A stretch of DNA of 64,000 nucleotides, taken from the NCBI GenBank assembly GCA_016712105.1, contig JADJRU010000022.1:34644-98643 (forward strand). Reading direction: 5' to 3'. The notes below the pieces were generated by a model. It was given only the letters and a program-made list of their open reading frames with translations, searched no databases and was not told the origin of the DNA. Below, one piece after another: positions 35,803 to 45,323 of this stretch. The stretch is from Ahniella sp. Its GTDB lineage: Bacteria > Pseudomonadota > Gammaproteobacteria > Xanthomonadales > Ahniellaceae. Both the position numbers and the translations under genes were made by a program. Position 1 is the first letter of the stretch. Each line of letters opens with the position of its first letter.

Positions 35803-36702
35803 CTAACGAGCGGCGGTATCCGACCACCACAACTGCCCGTCCATGACGGTTTGGGTGCGCCCACCGACCTGCACCTGGGCACCTGGCCCGAAACGAATGC
35901 CAATCTCGGCATCGTGGCCGATCTCCCTGCCCTGACTCACGCGATAACCCTTGGCCAACGAGCCATCTGGTTCGCGCTCGGCGATAAACGCCGCAATCAA
36001 GCCGTTCGCTGCTCCCGACGCCGGGTCCTCGACAATTCCCACACCGGCCGGAAACGCGCGCACGACCAACTGGTGCGCCGTGGCTTCGCTGCGAGCAAAC
36101 ACACACAGGCCCAGGCTGTCGGTTGCCCGCGCCAACTCGCCGATCGCCCCATGATTGGGTGACCATGCCCGCAATGCTTCGGCATCCGCAAACTCGGCCA
36201 GCCACCAGCGGCGCCCACCTTCGACGAATGCACAACCCAGCGCACCCAGATCAATGTGGCTGAGGATTGTCGCCAGTCGCGCTCGCGCCGGCGCACCATC
36301 GATCAGGACACGGGCGCCCGGTGCGGCAACAAACAATTCCCGGCACTCTCCCTCGCCTTCCACCTGGATCGGCAACTACCCTGCCAGACACTCCTGCACC
36401 AGGCTCCCATCAACCGGTGTGGCGAACCCGGTTTCGAGCACGGCATGGGCACTGCCGATCGTTGGATGTCCGGCGAACGGAATCTCGCGCTGCGGCGAAA
36501 AGATGCGCAACCGATAACTCGCATCAGACCTCGTCGGCGGCAGCACGAACGTCGTCTCCACCAGATTCGCCCATCGCGCAAATCGCTGCATCCCACCATC
36601 GGTCCAATGTTCGGCACCAAACACGACGCCCAAGGGGTTGCCGCCTCCGGCTCGACGGGTGAACACATCAAGTTGCAGGAAACGAATGGGGTCAACACTC
36701 AT
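35803..36702 (-). CDS. PhzF-family isomerase/epimerase interrupted by an in-frame amber codon
   Basis: PhzF fold with two related halves: from the ATG at 36702, IRFLQLDVFTRRAGGGNPLG, VETTFVLPPTRSDASYRLRI and REIPFAGHPTIGSAHAVLE (active-site Glu candidate in VETTFV). The second half has GVGIVEDPASGAANGLIAAF and GREIGHDAEIGIRF. The two halves are in the same frame, separated only by a TAG at 36376-36378 in ECLAG-stop-LPIQVEGEG. Total 299 residues with the stop read as an amino acid. PhzF relatives isomerise small amino-acid-derived substrates; the substrate here is unknown. Unlike most breaks in the window this is a substitution, not an indel, so real inactivation is possible. Confidence 0.85.
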
Positions 36703-36821
36703 GGATGAATCACCTCGGACAAGGCCGGCAGCGTAAAGGATCATGTCGACAAACTCGACTGCCGCCGATATGGAATTTGAGTAGCCTCGGCCATACTGTA
36801 TGTCTGCGACTGGACAAGACC

Positions 36822-38150
36822 ATGACTGTTCTGATTGATAGCCCGTTTGTGCTGCCCTGTGGCCAGAAACTGCGCAACCGAATCGTCAAGGCGGCGATGA
36901 CCGAAGGGGTTGCCGACGGATTGAACCGCGCGACCCATCGTCACGCCATCCTGTATCGCCACTGGGCCGCGACTGGCGCCGGTGTGCTGCTGACAGGCAA
37001 CGTCATGGTCGACCACGACGTGCTCGAACGGCCTGGCAACATTGTCATCGATGGCCGGCATCCTCATACCTACGACCGTGAAGCGCGAGCGCAGTTGGCG
37101 ACGTTCTCTGCTGCCGCACGCAGCGGCGGTGGCGAGGCCTGGATGCAGATCTCGCACGCAGGGCGACAATCGCCGCGTTACGTGACACGAACCCCGCGGG
37201 CACCGTCACCGGTCTCGGTCGACCTGCTCGGCCTCTACGCCCAACCGGTCGCCCTGCACATCGACGAGCTGCCGGAACTGGTGCAGCGTTTTGCGTTTGC
37301 CGCCGAAATCGCACGCGATACCGGATTCACCGGCGTGCAGGTTCATAGCGCGCACGGCTATTTGCTGAGCAGTTTCCTGTCACCGCATGCCAATCGACGC
37401 GACGACGCGTACGGTGGCCCGATCGAAAACCGGGCCCGACTGTTGATCGAGATTCTGCGTGCGACGCGTCAGCGCGTCGGCGCCGACTTCGCGATTTCGG
37501 TGAAACTGAACTCCGACGACTTCCGCAAAGGCGGGTTCAGTCAGCAGGACTGCCTCGCGGTGGTTGCGATGCTGAATCAGGAGGGTATCGATTGTCTGGA
37601 GATATCGGGCGGCACTTACGAACAACCACGTCTGCTCGGGTTCGAAGGAAAGCCCGGCAGCGTAGTCGCCGTGCGCGAAAGCACCCGTTCGCGCGAAGCC
37701 TACTTTCTCGCGTATGCCGAAGAACTCCGCAAAGTCGCGGCCATGCCCATCATGGTCACTGGCGGCTTTCGCACCCGCGCCGGCATGAACGAAGCCCTCG
37801 CCGACGATGCCTGTGATCTGGTCGGTGTTGCCCGACCATTCATGACTGCCTCCAGCAGCGTCCGATCCATGCTCGAGGGGCAACTCGACGAATTACCGTC
37901 GCCCGAGCGGCAACAATTCCTGCGCGCAAAAGGTATCTGGTCACCCACGAGCCCGTTCCTGCTCGGCCGCATGCTCAATGTGATGGGTGCGGTGGGCTGG
38001 TCCTACCACCAGATTTTGCGCCGGGCTGATGGCCTCTCGCCGCAACCGGAACGGGGTTTGGTTCGCTCGTTCATCCAGCACTGGTTACGGGAGTTTTCGG
38101 CGGCGTGGCAAATGCACCGTGTTCGACGCAGGCAGACTGCGCGGCAGTAA
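36822..38150 (+). CDS. NADH:flavin oxidoreductase, Old Yellow Enzyme family
   Basis: 442 residues from the ATG at 36822. FMN-binding TIM barrel with NRIVKAAMTEGVADG, MQISHAGRQSPRY, the catalytic His in VQVHSAHGYLLSSFLSPHAN, RRDDAYGGPIENRARLLIEI, MPIMVTGGFRTRAGMNEALA and DLVGVARPFM. Reduces activated C=C bonds of unknown substrates using NAD(P)H. The ~60 C-terminal residues form a basic helical extension (RSFIQHWLREFSAAWQMHRV). Divergent from phzF, with an intergenic gap of ~120 bases. Intact. Confidence 0.93.
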   Translation: MTVLIDSPFVLPCGQKLRNRIVKAAMTEGVADGLNRATHRHAILYRHWAATGAGVLLTGNVMVDHDVLERPGNIVIDGRHPHTYDREARAQLATFSAAARSGGGEAWMQISHAGRQSPRYVTRTPRAPSPVSVDLLGLYAQPVALHIDELPELVQRFAFAAEIARDTGFTGVQVHSAHGYLLSSFLSPHANRRDDAYGGPIENRARLLIEILRATRQRVGADFAISVKLNSDDFRKGGFSQQDCLAVVAMLNQEGIDCLEISGGTYEQPRLLGFEGKPGSVVAVRESTRSREAYFLAYAEELRKVAAMPIMVTGGFRTRAGMNEALADDACDLVGVARPFMTASSSVRSMLEGQLDELPSPERQQFLRAKGIWSPTSPFLLGRMLNVMGAVGWSYHQILRRADGLSPQPERGLVRSFIQHWLREFSAAWQMHRVRRRQTARQ

Positions 38151-38160
38151 ACGTGCCTCT

Positions 38161-38490
38161 GCAATCTCATGCTTGCCTCACACATCGCCGCAAGCAACAG
38201 ATCGCCGCGCCCTTCGGGCTCGCCATGACGGCGTTTGGTGGCGCACGTCGCCTGCTCAGAACTGTCATTGCGAGGAGCGCAGCGACGCGGCAATCTCATG
38301 CTTGCCTCACACATCACCCCAAGCAACAGATCGCCGCGCCCTTCGGGCTCGCCATGACGGCGTTTGGTGGCGCACGTCGCCTGCTCAGAACTGTCATGGC
38401 GAGGAGCGCAGCGACGCGGCAATCTCGTACTAGCCGCACGCATTCTCGCAAGCAAACAGATTGCCGCGCTCTTCCGGCTCGCCATCACAG
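38161..38490. repeat. 129-bp tandem repeat, about 2.5 copies, built from paired palindromes
   Basis: Copies start at 38161, 38290 and 38419 (exact 129-bp period), the first two almost identical over the full length. Each holds GCAATCTCATGCTTGCCTCA, an inverted GCCCTTCGGGCTCGCCATGA, a linker GGCGTTTGGTGGCGCACGTC, and TCATTGCGAGGAGCGCAGCG, so the dispersed palindrome pair has been amplified head to tail. Fills the gap between the flavin oxidoreductase and coaE stops. Confidence 0.9.
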
Positions 38491-38508
38491 CACGCTTTCC
38501 GAGTGTCG

Positions 38509-39105
38509 CTAAACCGAAACGGACAAGCGCGCGTGCAACGCATCCACCTGCTCGTGCAAGTCTGCCAGCGTACCGTTGTTGTCCAGCACGAACGTGGCAA
38601 TCGCCAGCCGTGCTTGACGCGAACTCTGGGCCGCAAGCATCTGCCGCGCGAGACCTTCATCGATCCGGTCGCGGCGCATGACGCGCTCGACCTGCGTGGC
38701 TTCGGACACATCGACCACGATGACGCCGTCCACCCATCCGTACTGACCACTTTCGACGAGCAGCGGTATCGCCAACAGGCAATAGGGATCGGTACTGGCT
38801 TCGGCAGCCGCGCGCAAGGCAGTCCGCACGCGTGGATGCAGAATCGCCTCGAGCCGGCGTTTGTCGACCACATCGTGAAACACGCGTTCGCGCATCCGCC
38901 GTCGATCCAGGCGTCCTTCGCCATCCAGCACATCGGCACCGAAGGTTGCGACAATTTCGTCAAGCGCAGGCTGACCCGGCGCAACCAGCTCACGCGCGAT
39001 CACGTCGGCATCGAAGACCCTCACACCGCGTGCTTCAAATCTCGCACAGGCAGCACTTTTCCCGGATGCGATTCCCCCGGTGATGGCATACGTGCGCCCG
39101 CTCAC
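38509..39105 (-). CDS. coaE: dephospho-CoA kinase
   Basis: 198 residues. Last step of CoA synthesis, phosphorylating the ribose 3'-OH. P-loop TGGIASGKSAACARFEARG, RVFDADVIARELVAPGQPA, LHPRVR, IPLLVESG, and QVERVMRRDRIDEGLARQML. Its ATG overlaps the pilD stop (ATGA), giving the classic pilD-coaE operon end. Confidence 0.97.
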   Translation of the reverse strand: MSGRTYAITGGIASGKSAACARFEARGVRVFDADVIARELVAPGQPALDEIVATFGADVLDGEGRLDRRRMRERVFHDVVDKRRLEAILHPRVRTALRAAAEASTDPYCLLAIPLLVESGQYGWVDGVIVVDVSEATQVERVMRRDRIDEGLARQMLAAQSSRQARLAIATFVLDNNGTLADLHEQVDALHARLSVSV

Positions 39106-39968
39106 GGCATCAACGGCATGCCAACCGTGCGTTCATACCAGGCCAGAATCTCCGGACCAAACATGAATTGAGTCCAGCCCGCAGCCGCCAGATACGGCCC
39201 GAACGGAATCTGAGTCTGCCGATCCTTGTTCTTCAGCAACAGGAACGCGCCGCCAATCACCGCACCGAACAGCGATGACAACAATACGATCGGCAACAGG
39301 CTCTTGGCCCCGACGAAGGCACCCAGCGCCGCGAGCAGCTTGAAGTCGCCATAACCCATGCCCTCTTTGCCGGTACTGAGCTTGAACAGCCAGAAGATGC
39401 TCCACAACGACAGGTAGCCGATCGCTGCGCCCAGCAAAGCCTGCTGCGGCGACACGAACATGCCGCCGAGCGCGCAGAGAAGGCCCAGCCACATCAGCGG
39501 CAAGGTGAACTCGTCAGGCAACAAGGTCGTGTTGAAATCGATCACCGAGGCGGCAATCAACATCCACGTGAACACCAGGACGACCACCGTTTCGAGGCTG
39601 ACGCCGAACCGGTACACCACGTAGGCACTGGCCAGACCGGTCAGCAACTCGACGAACGGATACTGAAAGGAAATCGGCGTCTTGCACGCCGAACACTTGC
39701 CGCGCAAAGCCAGCCACGACACCAGGGGCATGTTTTCGTACCAGCGGATACCGTGGCCACACTTCATGCAATGTGAGCGGGCCAGAACAAGCCCCGGTGG
39801 ACGCGGCGCACCGTCTTCCGGCATCTCCAGAATCTCGCGTGCGTTGCGCCGCCAGCCCCATTCCAACAGGGGTGGCGTACGCAGGATCACGACATTCAGG
39901 AAACTGCCGATCAACAGGCCGACGACAAACGCCACCCAGGGATTGACCATCCAGACCAGTTCGCTCAT
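39102..39968 (-). CDS. pilD: prepilin peptidase / N-methyltransferase PilD
   Basis: 288 residues, A24 family. Cleaves and N-methylates type IV prepilins and pseudopilins at the inner membrane. The N-terminal methyltransferase-type domain has LIGSFLNVVILRTPP and the zinc cysteines in HCMKCGHGIRWYENMPLVSW and GKCSACKTPISFQYPFVELL. The two catalytic Asp are in SVIDFNTTLLPDEFTLP and GMGYGDFKLLAALGA. Eight membrane segments. Serves the minor pilin operon ~9 kb downstream. Overlaps ppnN upstream and coaE downstream by 4 bases each. Confidence 0.97.
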   Translation of the reverse strand: MSELVWMVNPWVAFVVGLLIGSFLNVVILRTPPLLEWGWRRNAREILEMPEDGAPRPPGLVLARSHCMKCGHGIRWYENMPLVSWLALRGKCSACKTPISFQYPFVELLTGLASAYVVYRFGVSLETVVVLVFTWMLIAASVIDFNTTLLPDEFTLPLMWLGLLCALGGMFVSPQQALLGAAIGYLSLWSIFWLFKLSTGKEGMGYGDFKLLAALGAFVGAKSLLPIVLLSSLFGAVIGGAFLLLKNKDRQTQIPFGPYLAAAGWTQFMFGPEILAWYERTVGMPLMP

Positions 39969-41287
39969 TTGACCAACCGGTAACAGGGTTGATACGCGCT
40001 GCCACCCGGCAACTTCATGCGGTGCTGTGCCACGAACGACGCCAACAGCTCATCCAGCGCGCGCATGATTTCAGGCTCGCCGCGAATCTCGAACGGGCCG
40101 TGCTTCTCGATCGCGCGGATCCCCTCTTCCTTGACGTTGCCGGCGACGATGCCGGAGAACAGGCGACGCAATTCGGCCGCCAGTTCGTGTTTCGGCAGAT
40201 CGCGGTGAATGCGCAGGCTGCCCATGTTTTCATGCGTCGGCGCGAACGGCCGCTGCAGGCTTTCGTCGATCTTCAGCGACCAGTTGTAGAAGAACGCATC
40301 GCGACCGCTGATGCGGTGATGGCGGACTTTCTGGATGCCGTGGTGCACACGCTTCGCCACCATCGCCGGGTCATCGACGATGATCTCGTACCGTTTTGCC
40401 GCCTCGTCACCCAGGCAAAGCCTCAGGAATGCGTCGATCTGCTCGAAGTACGCCTTCGACTGGGTCGGGCCGGTCAGGATCATCGGCAACGGCTCGTCGA
40501 CGTTTTCGGCGTGCAGAAGAATGCCCAGCAAATACAGGATCTCCTCGGCCGTGCCGACGCCACCCGGAAACACCACGATGCCATGGGCACAGCGAACGAA
40601 CGCTTCGAGGCGCTTTTCGATGTCCGGCATGATCACCAGGTGATTGACGATCGGATTCGGCGACTCGGCAGCAATGATGCCGGGCTCGGTGATGCCGATG
40701 TAACGCGAGCTCTTGATGCGCTGCTTGGCATGGCCGATCGTGGCCCCCTTCATCGGGCCCTTCATGGCACCCGGGCCGCAGCCTGTGCAGATATCGAGGC
40801 CGCGCAGGCCAAACTGGTACCCGACGGTCTTCGTGTAACTGTATTCATGCCGGGCAATCGAGTGGCCGCCCCAGCACACCACCAGATTCGGATCCAGCTT
40901 GGGTTTCAGGATGCGTGCATTACGCAGGATCTCGAACACCGCATTGGTGATGCCGTTCGACTCGGTCAGATCGAAGCGGCCGCTTTGAATGTCGGACGCC
41001 ACATAGGCGATGTCGCGGACCACTGCGAACAGCAGTTCGTGGATACCGCGAATGATCTGGCCGTCGACAAAGGCTTGTGCCGGCGCGTTGATCAGGTCGA
41101 GTTTCAGACCGCGGTCCTGCTGTTCGATGCGGATCTCGAAGTCGGGATAACGCTCGGCCGCGGCGCGCGGATCGTCGCTTTCGACACCGCTCGTCAGAAC
41201 GGCCAGCGCACAGCGTTTCAGCAGTGCCAGCAGATTGCCGGAGGCATCGCGGAGGCGACTGACCTCGTTGCGGGAAAGAATGTCCAT
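39965..41287 (-). CDS. ppnN: nucleotide 5'-monophosphate nucleosidase PpnN (YgdH/LOG family)
   Basis: 440 residues. Cleaves the N-glycosidic bond of (p)urine and pyrimidine NMPs; the E. coli enzyme is activated by (p)ppGpp. The Rossmann-like LOG core shows VVCWGGHSIARHEYSYTK, GLDICTGCGPGAMKGPMKGA, VVFPGGVGTAEEILYLLGIL with the PGGxGTxxE motif, flanked by N- and C-terminal domains as in PpnN. Stop overlaps the pilD ATG, so it is the first gene of the ppnN-pilD-coaE operon. Confidence 0.93.
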   Translation of the reverse strand: MDILSRNEVSRLRDASGNLLALLKRCALAVLTSGVESDDPRAAAERYPDFEIRIEQQDRGLKLDLINAPAQAFVDGQIIRGIHELLFAVVRDIAYVASDIQSGRFDLTESNGITNAVFEILRNARILKPKLDPNLVVCWGGHSIARHEYSYTKTVGYQFGLRGLDICTGCGPGAMKGPMKGATIGHAKQRIKSSRYIGITEPGIIAAESPNPIVNHLVIMPDIEKRLEAFVRCAHGIVVFPGGVGTAEEILYLLGILLHAENVDEPLPMILTGPTQSKAYFEQIDAFLRLCLGDEAAKRYEIIVDDPAMVAKRVHHGIQKVRHHRISGRDAFFYNWSLKIDESLQRPFAPTHENMGSLRIHRDLPKHELAAELRRLFSGIVAGNVKEEGIRAIEKHGPFEIRGEPEIMRALDELLASFVAQHRMKLPGGSAYQPCYRLVK

Positions 41288-41350
41288 GCCGCCGAGCGCA
41301 TGCAGCTTAGCGTTGACGGTATCAAAGTGCTCATCGTATTCGGATTCTCT

Positions 41351-42387
41351 TCAGTTCGATTTCAACAATTCGCCGGACACACCGCCGGCAACCAGACGCG
41401 CGTCAAAGCCGCGCTCACACAGCAGGTAGGTGGCGGATGCGCTGCGTGCGCCGGTGTCACAGTACACCGCGACCGCGCGATGGGCATCAAGCACCACCGC
41501 CTGCTCCCGCAGGTGTGCCAGTGGAAGGTTGATCGCCTCCGGCACATGTCCTGCAGCAAATTCCTCGGGAAGTCTGACGTCCACGACCTGCACCCCGGAA
41601 TGCAGGTCTTCCAATGTGATCTGGCTCAGCACAGGGCGCTTTCAGCAGTCGCTCGGAAATCCTTGCCCTCGATCTTCATCACTTTGACTTCGGTCAGCGC
41701 GCGGACCGTGGCGTTGCGGGGATTACCCGACAACAGGGCTTCCTCGCCAAAGCCACGGCCGACGCCCAGCACGTTGAGTTCGGTCTCTTCGAGTCCGTTG
41801 GGATTCTGCAGGACGACCTGCACGCGCCCTTCGGTGAGGATGTAATACGCATCACCACGATCACCCTGCTGGATGATCGTGTCGCCGGCAGCGAACGATG
41901 CTTCCTTCATGCAGGAAAACAACTGCGCGATGTTGCCCGGCGGAATCCGGTGGAAAGCCTGGTTCTGCAACAGTGCCGTCATCCAATCCTGGGGATCTTC
42001 GTCCGCGTCACGCCGGTGCGACAGGTCAACGACTTCGACACCGCCGGTTTGGGACCAGGTGAGGATCAGATCGAGATGTTCGCGATCGACCAGCAAGACC
42101 TGAGCGGGTTTGATACAGGTACCCGTACCGAGCCGACGCGCGCCCTGCGCCAGGGGTTGGCGCGCCTCAGGCGTATCGCCACGCACGATTCGATTGACCG
42201 TTCCGTCGAACACCTCGACTTCGCCGCTGATCAGGTAAACGACCGTGTTGGCCGACTCACCGCGCGAAAAGATGATCTGGCCCACCTGATAACTGCCGAT
42301 GCGCGCGTGTTTTGCCAGCTCGACACGGTCCGTGGGCAGCAACGAACCCAGCGGCACGAAATTCTTGAAGAGGCTGATATTGACCAT
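41351..42387 (-). CDS. tandem cyclic-nucleotide-binding protein, probably fused to a rhodanese domain
   Basis: From the ATG at 42387, two cNMP-binding (Crp-like) folds: a degenerate first one (SYQVGQIIFSRGESANTVVY) and a second with FAAGDTIIQQGDRGDAYYIL, ETELNVLGVGRGFGEEALLS and RNATVRALTEVKVMKIEGKD. That frame stops at 41626. In the next frame a complete rhodanese domain starts (VLSQITLEDLHSGVQVVDVR) with the active-site loop YCDTGARSASATYLL. The overlap of only a few bases and the clean join ATAES-VLSQITLEDL suggest a single ~345-residue protein with a frame error near 41632. The alternative is two coupled genes. The active-site Cys of the rhodanese is present. Putative sensor linking cyclic nucleotides to sulfur transfer; the role is unknown. 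Confidence 0.8.
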
Positions 42388-42653
42388 CGATCCGGAAGCA
42401 GAAGTCTGGGCGACGCTTGAGCTTCCCTGATGGCAAGGCGGCGGTCAAGCCGGCACCCAAAGGTCCAGCTCAAGGCATGCGGGATTCGGAGAGAAGTCGA
42501 CAGTCCGGCCAGGACATTGATCGATGGGGGCCAAGCGCTCACGCAAAGGGGGGCTGTGAGTTGTCCTGGCCGGCTGTCGGGAACGATGGGCATACCATAA
42601 GTGTGCACATCACCCGGGACTGCGACCGGCCGCACGGTTTGGAGAGTTGCCGG
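42388..42653. other. intergenic region without a convincing gene
   Basis: The open frames here are antisense or compositionally odd; no hairpins or promoters stand out. Confidence 0.4.
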
Positions 42654-42836
42654 TCAGCAGCAACGCGACTGTTTGCCGCCCTCGTAACGTGCCTTCTGGC
42701 AGCGCGCAACAAACTCACCTTCGGTCGGCACGGGGGTATCCGGGTGGTGTGCACGGAGGTGTGCCACATACCGCTGGTAATCCGGCACGCCGACCATCAG
42801 CCGAAACATTTCACAAAGCCGCCTGATCAAGCCCAT
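42654..42836 (-). CDS. ybdD: small YbdD/YjiX-family protein
   Basis: 60 residues, MGLIRRLCEMFRLMVGVPDY through ARYEGGKQSRCC, starting at the ATG at 42836 after a strong AGGAGG. YbdD is the small partner of CstA in pyruvate uptake. Its start lies inside the end of cstA (10-base overlap), ensuring coupled translation. Confidence 0.93.
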   Translation of the reverse strand: MGLIRRLCEMFRLMVGVPDYQRYVAHLRAHHPDTPVPTEGEFVARCQKARYEGGKQSRCC

Positions 42837-44869
42837 GCGTCCTCCTGCGCGGTGACCTGCTCGGTGCGCCAGGCCTTGATGCCGGCACGCAATCCCAACA
42901 CCGCAACCGCCACCAGCAAGCTCATGAAAAACGCGCACAGACTGGCGTTGACGTAATCGTTGAGCACGATCTGCTGCATCTGCGCCAGACTCTGCGCCGG
43001 CGCAATCACTTCGCCACGTTCGATGGCCGCGCTGAACTTGTCGGCATGGCTCAGAAAACCAATGCGGACATCGGCGTGGAACAGTTTCTCCCATCCAGCC
43101 GTCAGCGTACACACGAGCAGCCACGACAGAGGCAGCAGGCCCACCCACACATAACGCTCGCGTTTCATCTTGATCAGCACGACCGACACCAGCACCAGCG
43201 CCATCGCCGCCAGCATCTGGTTGGCGATGCCGAACAAGGGCCACAGGCTGTTGATGCCGCCGAGCGGGTCACGGACGCCTTGATACAGAAACCAGCCCCA
43301 GCCGCCGACACACAAGCTGGTTGCCAACAGGTTGCCAATCCAGGAACCGGTGTGGCCCAACTGCGGCGCGGCACGACCCATCAGATCCTGGATCATGAAT
43401 CGGCCGACGCGCGTGCCGGCATCGAGTGTGGTCAGGATGAACAGGGCTTCGAACAGGATCGCGAAGTGATACCAGAACGCCATCATCGCCTGGCCGCCGA
43501 GCAGGCCCGAGAACACCTGCGCCATGGCGACCGCCAGGGTCGGCGCGCCGCCCGTGCGCGACAGCACGGTACTTTCGCCCACGTTGGCGGCGGTTTGGGT
43601 GAGCATCTCCGGCGTGATCTGGAAGCCCCACGACGAAATCACCGCCGCAGCGGACTCGGGAGTCGTGCCGATCAGGGCCGCGGGACTGTTCATCGCAAAG
43701 TACAGACCGGGCTCCAACGCACAGGCGGCAATCAGTGCCATCACCGCGACAAAGGATTCGCAGAGCATCGAGCCATAACCAATCCCCGGGATGTGCGCTT
43801 CGGTCGCCAGCATCTTCGGTGTGGTTCCGGAACTGATCAGGGCATGGAACCCGCTGATCGCGCCGCAGGCGATGGTGATGAACAGGAACGGGAACAGTGA
43901 GCCCGCGAACACCGGGCCAGTCCCGTCGATGAACTGCGTCACCGCCGGCATCTTCAGCGAAGGCTGGGTCACCACGATACCGACCGCCAGCAACAACACG
44001 GTGCCGATTTTCAGGAACGTACTCAGGTAATCGCGGGGTGCCAACAACAGCCAGACCGGCAACACCGAGGCGGCAAACCCGTAAATGATCAAGGACCAGG
44101 CCAAGGTGGTGCCCTCCAGCGTGAACACCTTGCCCCAATGCGGATCGGCCGCCACCCGCTCGCCCCAGACGATCGACGCGATCAGCAGGACGAGGCCGAT
44201 GACCGTACCCTCACCAATCCGACCCGGGCGGATGACCCGCATGTAGATGCCCATCAGCAACGCGATCGGAATGGTTGCGGCGACGGTGAAGGTACCCCAT
44301 GGGCTGTGTGCCAACGCTTTCACCACCACCAGACCCAGTACCGCCAGCAGGATCACCATGATGGCCAGGATGCCGATCTGGGCGAGCAGTCCAACCCCGC
44401 TACCCAGTTCCAGGCGCACCATGTCGCCGAGTGACCGCGCACCGCGGCGCGTGGAAAGGAACAGCACGATCATGTCCTGCACACAGCCGCCCAACACCGC
44501 TCCGACCAGAATCCACAGGGTGCCCGGCAGGTAACCCATCTGGGCAGCCAACACCGGGCCAATCAAAGGGCCGGCGCCGGCAATCGCTGCAAAATGGTGG
44601 CCAAACAGCACGCCGCCATGGGTCGGTACAAAATCCAGGCCGTCGTCGCGACGAACCGCGGGCGTCAATCGCGATGGATCGATGGCCAGCACCCGCACGG
44701 CGACGAATTGTGCGTAGAAGCGATACCCGATCAGGTACACACACACCGCCGCGGTCAGCAACCACAGTGCGTTGATGGATTCGCCCTGATGGAGTGCCAC
44801 GGTGCCCAACGCCAATGCACCGAGCGCGGCCAGCAACACCCAGAAAATCCTGCCGATCGTGCCGCCCAT
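42827..44869 (-). CDS. cstA: carbon starvation / pyruvate transporter CstA
   Basis: 680 residues from the ATG at 44869 (MGGTIGRIFWVLLAALGALA); about 16-18 membrane segments. Family signatures: YRFYAQFVAVRVLAIDPSRL, THGGVLFGHHFAAIAGAGPL, IGPVLAAQMGYLPGTLWILV, QDMIVLFLSTRRGARSLGDM, and FHALISSGTTPKMLATEAHI. Imports pyruvate (and peptides in some accounts) under carbon limitation, with YbdD as partner. Intact. Confidence 0.96.
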   Translation of the reverse strand: MGGTIGRIFWVLLAALGALALGTVALHQGESINALWLLTAAVCVYLIGYRFYAQFVAVRVLAIDPSRLTPAVRRDDGLDFVPTHGGVLFGHHFAAIAGAGPLIGPVLAAQMGYLPGTLWILVGAVLGGCVQDMIVLFLSTRRGARSLGDMVRLELGSGVGLLAQIGILAIMVILLAVLGLVVVKALAHSPWGTFTVAATIPIALLMGIYMRVIRPGRIGEGTVIGLVLLIASIVWGERVAADPHWGKVFTLEGTTLAWSLIIYGFAASVLPVWLLLAPRDYLSTFLKIGTVLLLAVGIVVTQPSLKMPAVTQFIDGTGPVFAGSLFPFLFITIACGAISGFHALISSGTTPKMLATEAHIPGIGYGSMLCESFVAVMALIAACALEPGLYFAMNSPAALIGTTPESAAAVISSWGFQITPEMLTQTAANVGESTVLSRTGGAPTLAVAMAQVFSGLLGGQAMMAFWYHFAILFEALFILTTLDAGTRVGRFMIQDLMGRAAPQLGHTGSWIGNLLATSLCVGGWGWFLYQGVRDPLGGINSLWPLFGIANQMLAAMALVLVSVVLIKMKRERYVWVGLLPLSWLLVCTLTAGWEKLFHADVRIGFLSHADKFSAAIERGEVIAPAQSLAQMQQIVLNDYVNASLCAFFMSLLVAVAVLGLRAGIKAWRTEQVTAQEDAWA

Positions 44870-44965
44870 GTTCTCTCCCGCAAAAACTCTTAAGTAACTG
44901 ATTCTGAACGGGGTAACTTCACTCCGCACAGTGCTTTGGACATCGCGACAAACACAACATTCCTC

Positions 44966-45060
44966 GTCATTGCGAGCCCGTTGGGCGCAGCAATCCCGTA
45001 CTTGCGATCAAGCTTGAGGCAAGTCGGAGATTGCCGCGTCGCTGCGCTCCTCGCAATGAC
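44966..45060. repeat. paired-palindrome repeat (composite element)
   Basis: TCATTGCGAGCCCGTTGGGC...GCAATC, spacer GTACTTGCGATCAAGCTTGA, then the inverted AGATTGCCGCGTCGCTGCGC...GCAATGA. The two outer ends are inverted complements, so the whole 93-base block can fold into one long hairpin with internal stems. It fills the gap upstream of cstA and of the BNR gene. Confidence 0.85.
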
Positions 45061-45323
45061 AGCTTTCACTTCAATGCGCGAATCAAGCGCACCGAACGGG
45101 GCGATCAGGCCCCCATACATGCCCCTCAGGATGGGCAGGCGATTCAAATCCAGCTTGATTGCCAACTGCCAGGAGTGGCACCGCCTCCCAACACGCGCCG
45201 GATTCTATTGATCCGTCGCTCAAGTTGCAGCATTGGCGCATTCATGCGGACTTGACACCACGGGGCTATGATCACGCGGAACTCATTACCACCGGGCTTG
45301 GGCCCGGCAAGGAAAGGTCGGAG

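Noticed and set aside
38161..38490. CRISPR or coding tandem repeat
   Set aside because: 129-bp near-identical units made of palindromes, no spacers; the open frames through it are Ala/Arg/Cys-rich on both strands, as expected from repeat DNA.
42417..42956. Forward gene between the cNMP protein and ybdD
   Set aside because: Antisense to ybdD and the cstA end, with no family similarity.
45140..45165. tRNA T-loop-like ATTCAAATC
   Set aside because: No acceptor, D or anticodon stems can be drawn around it.
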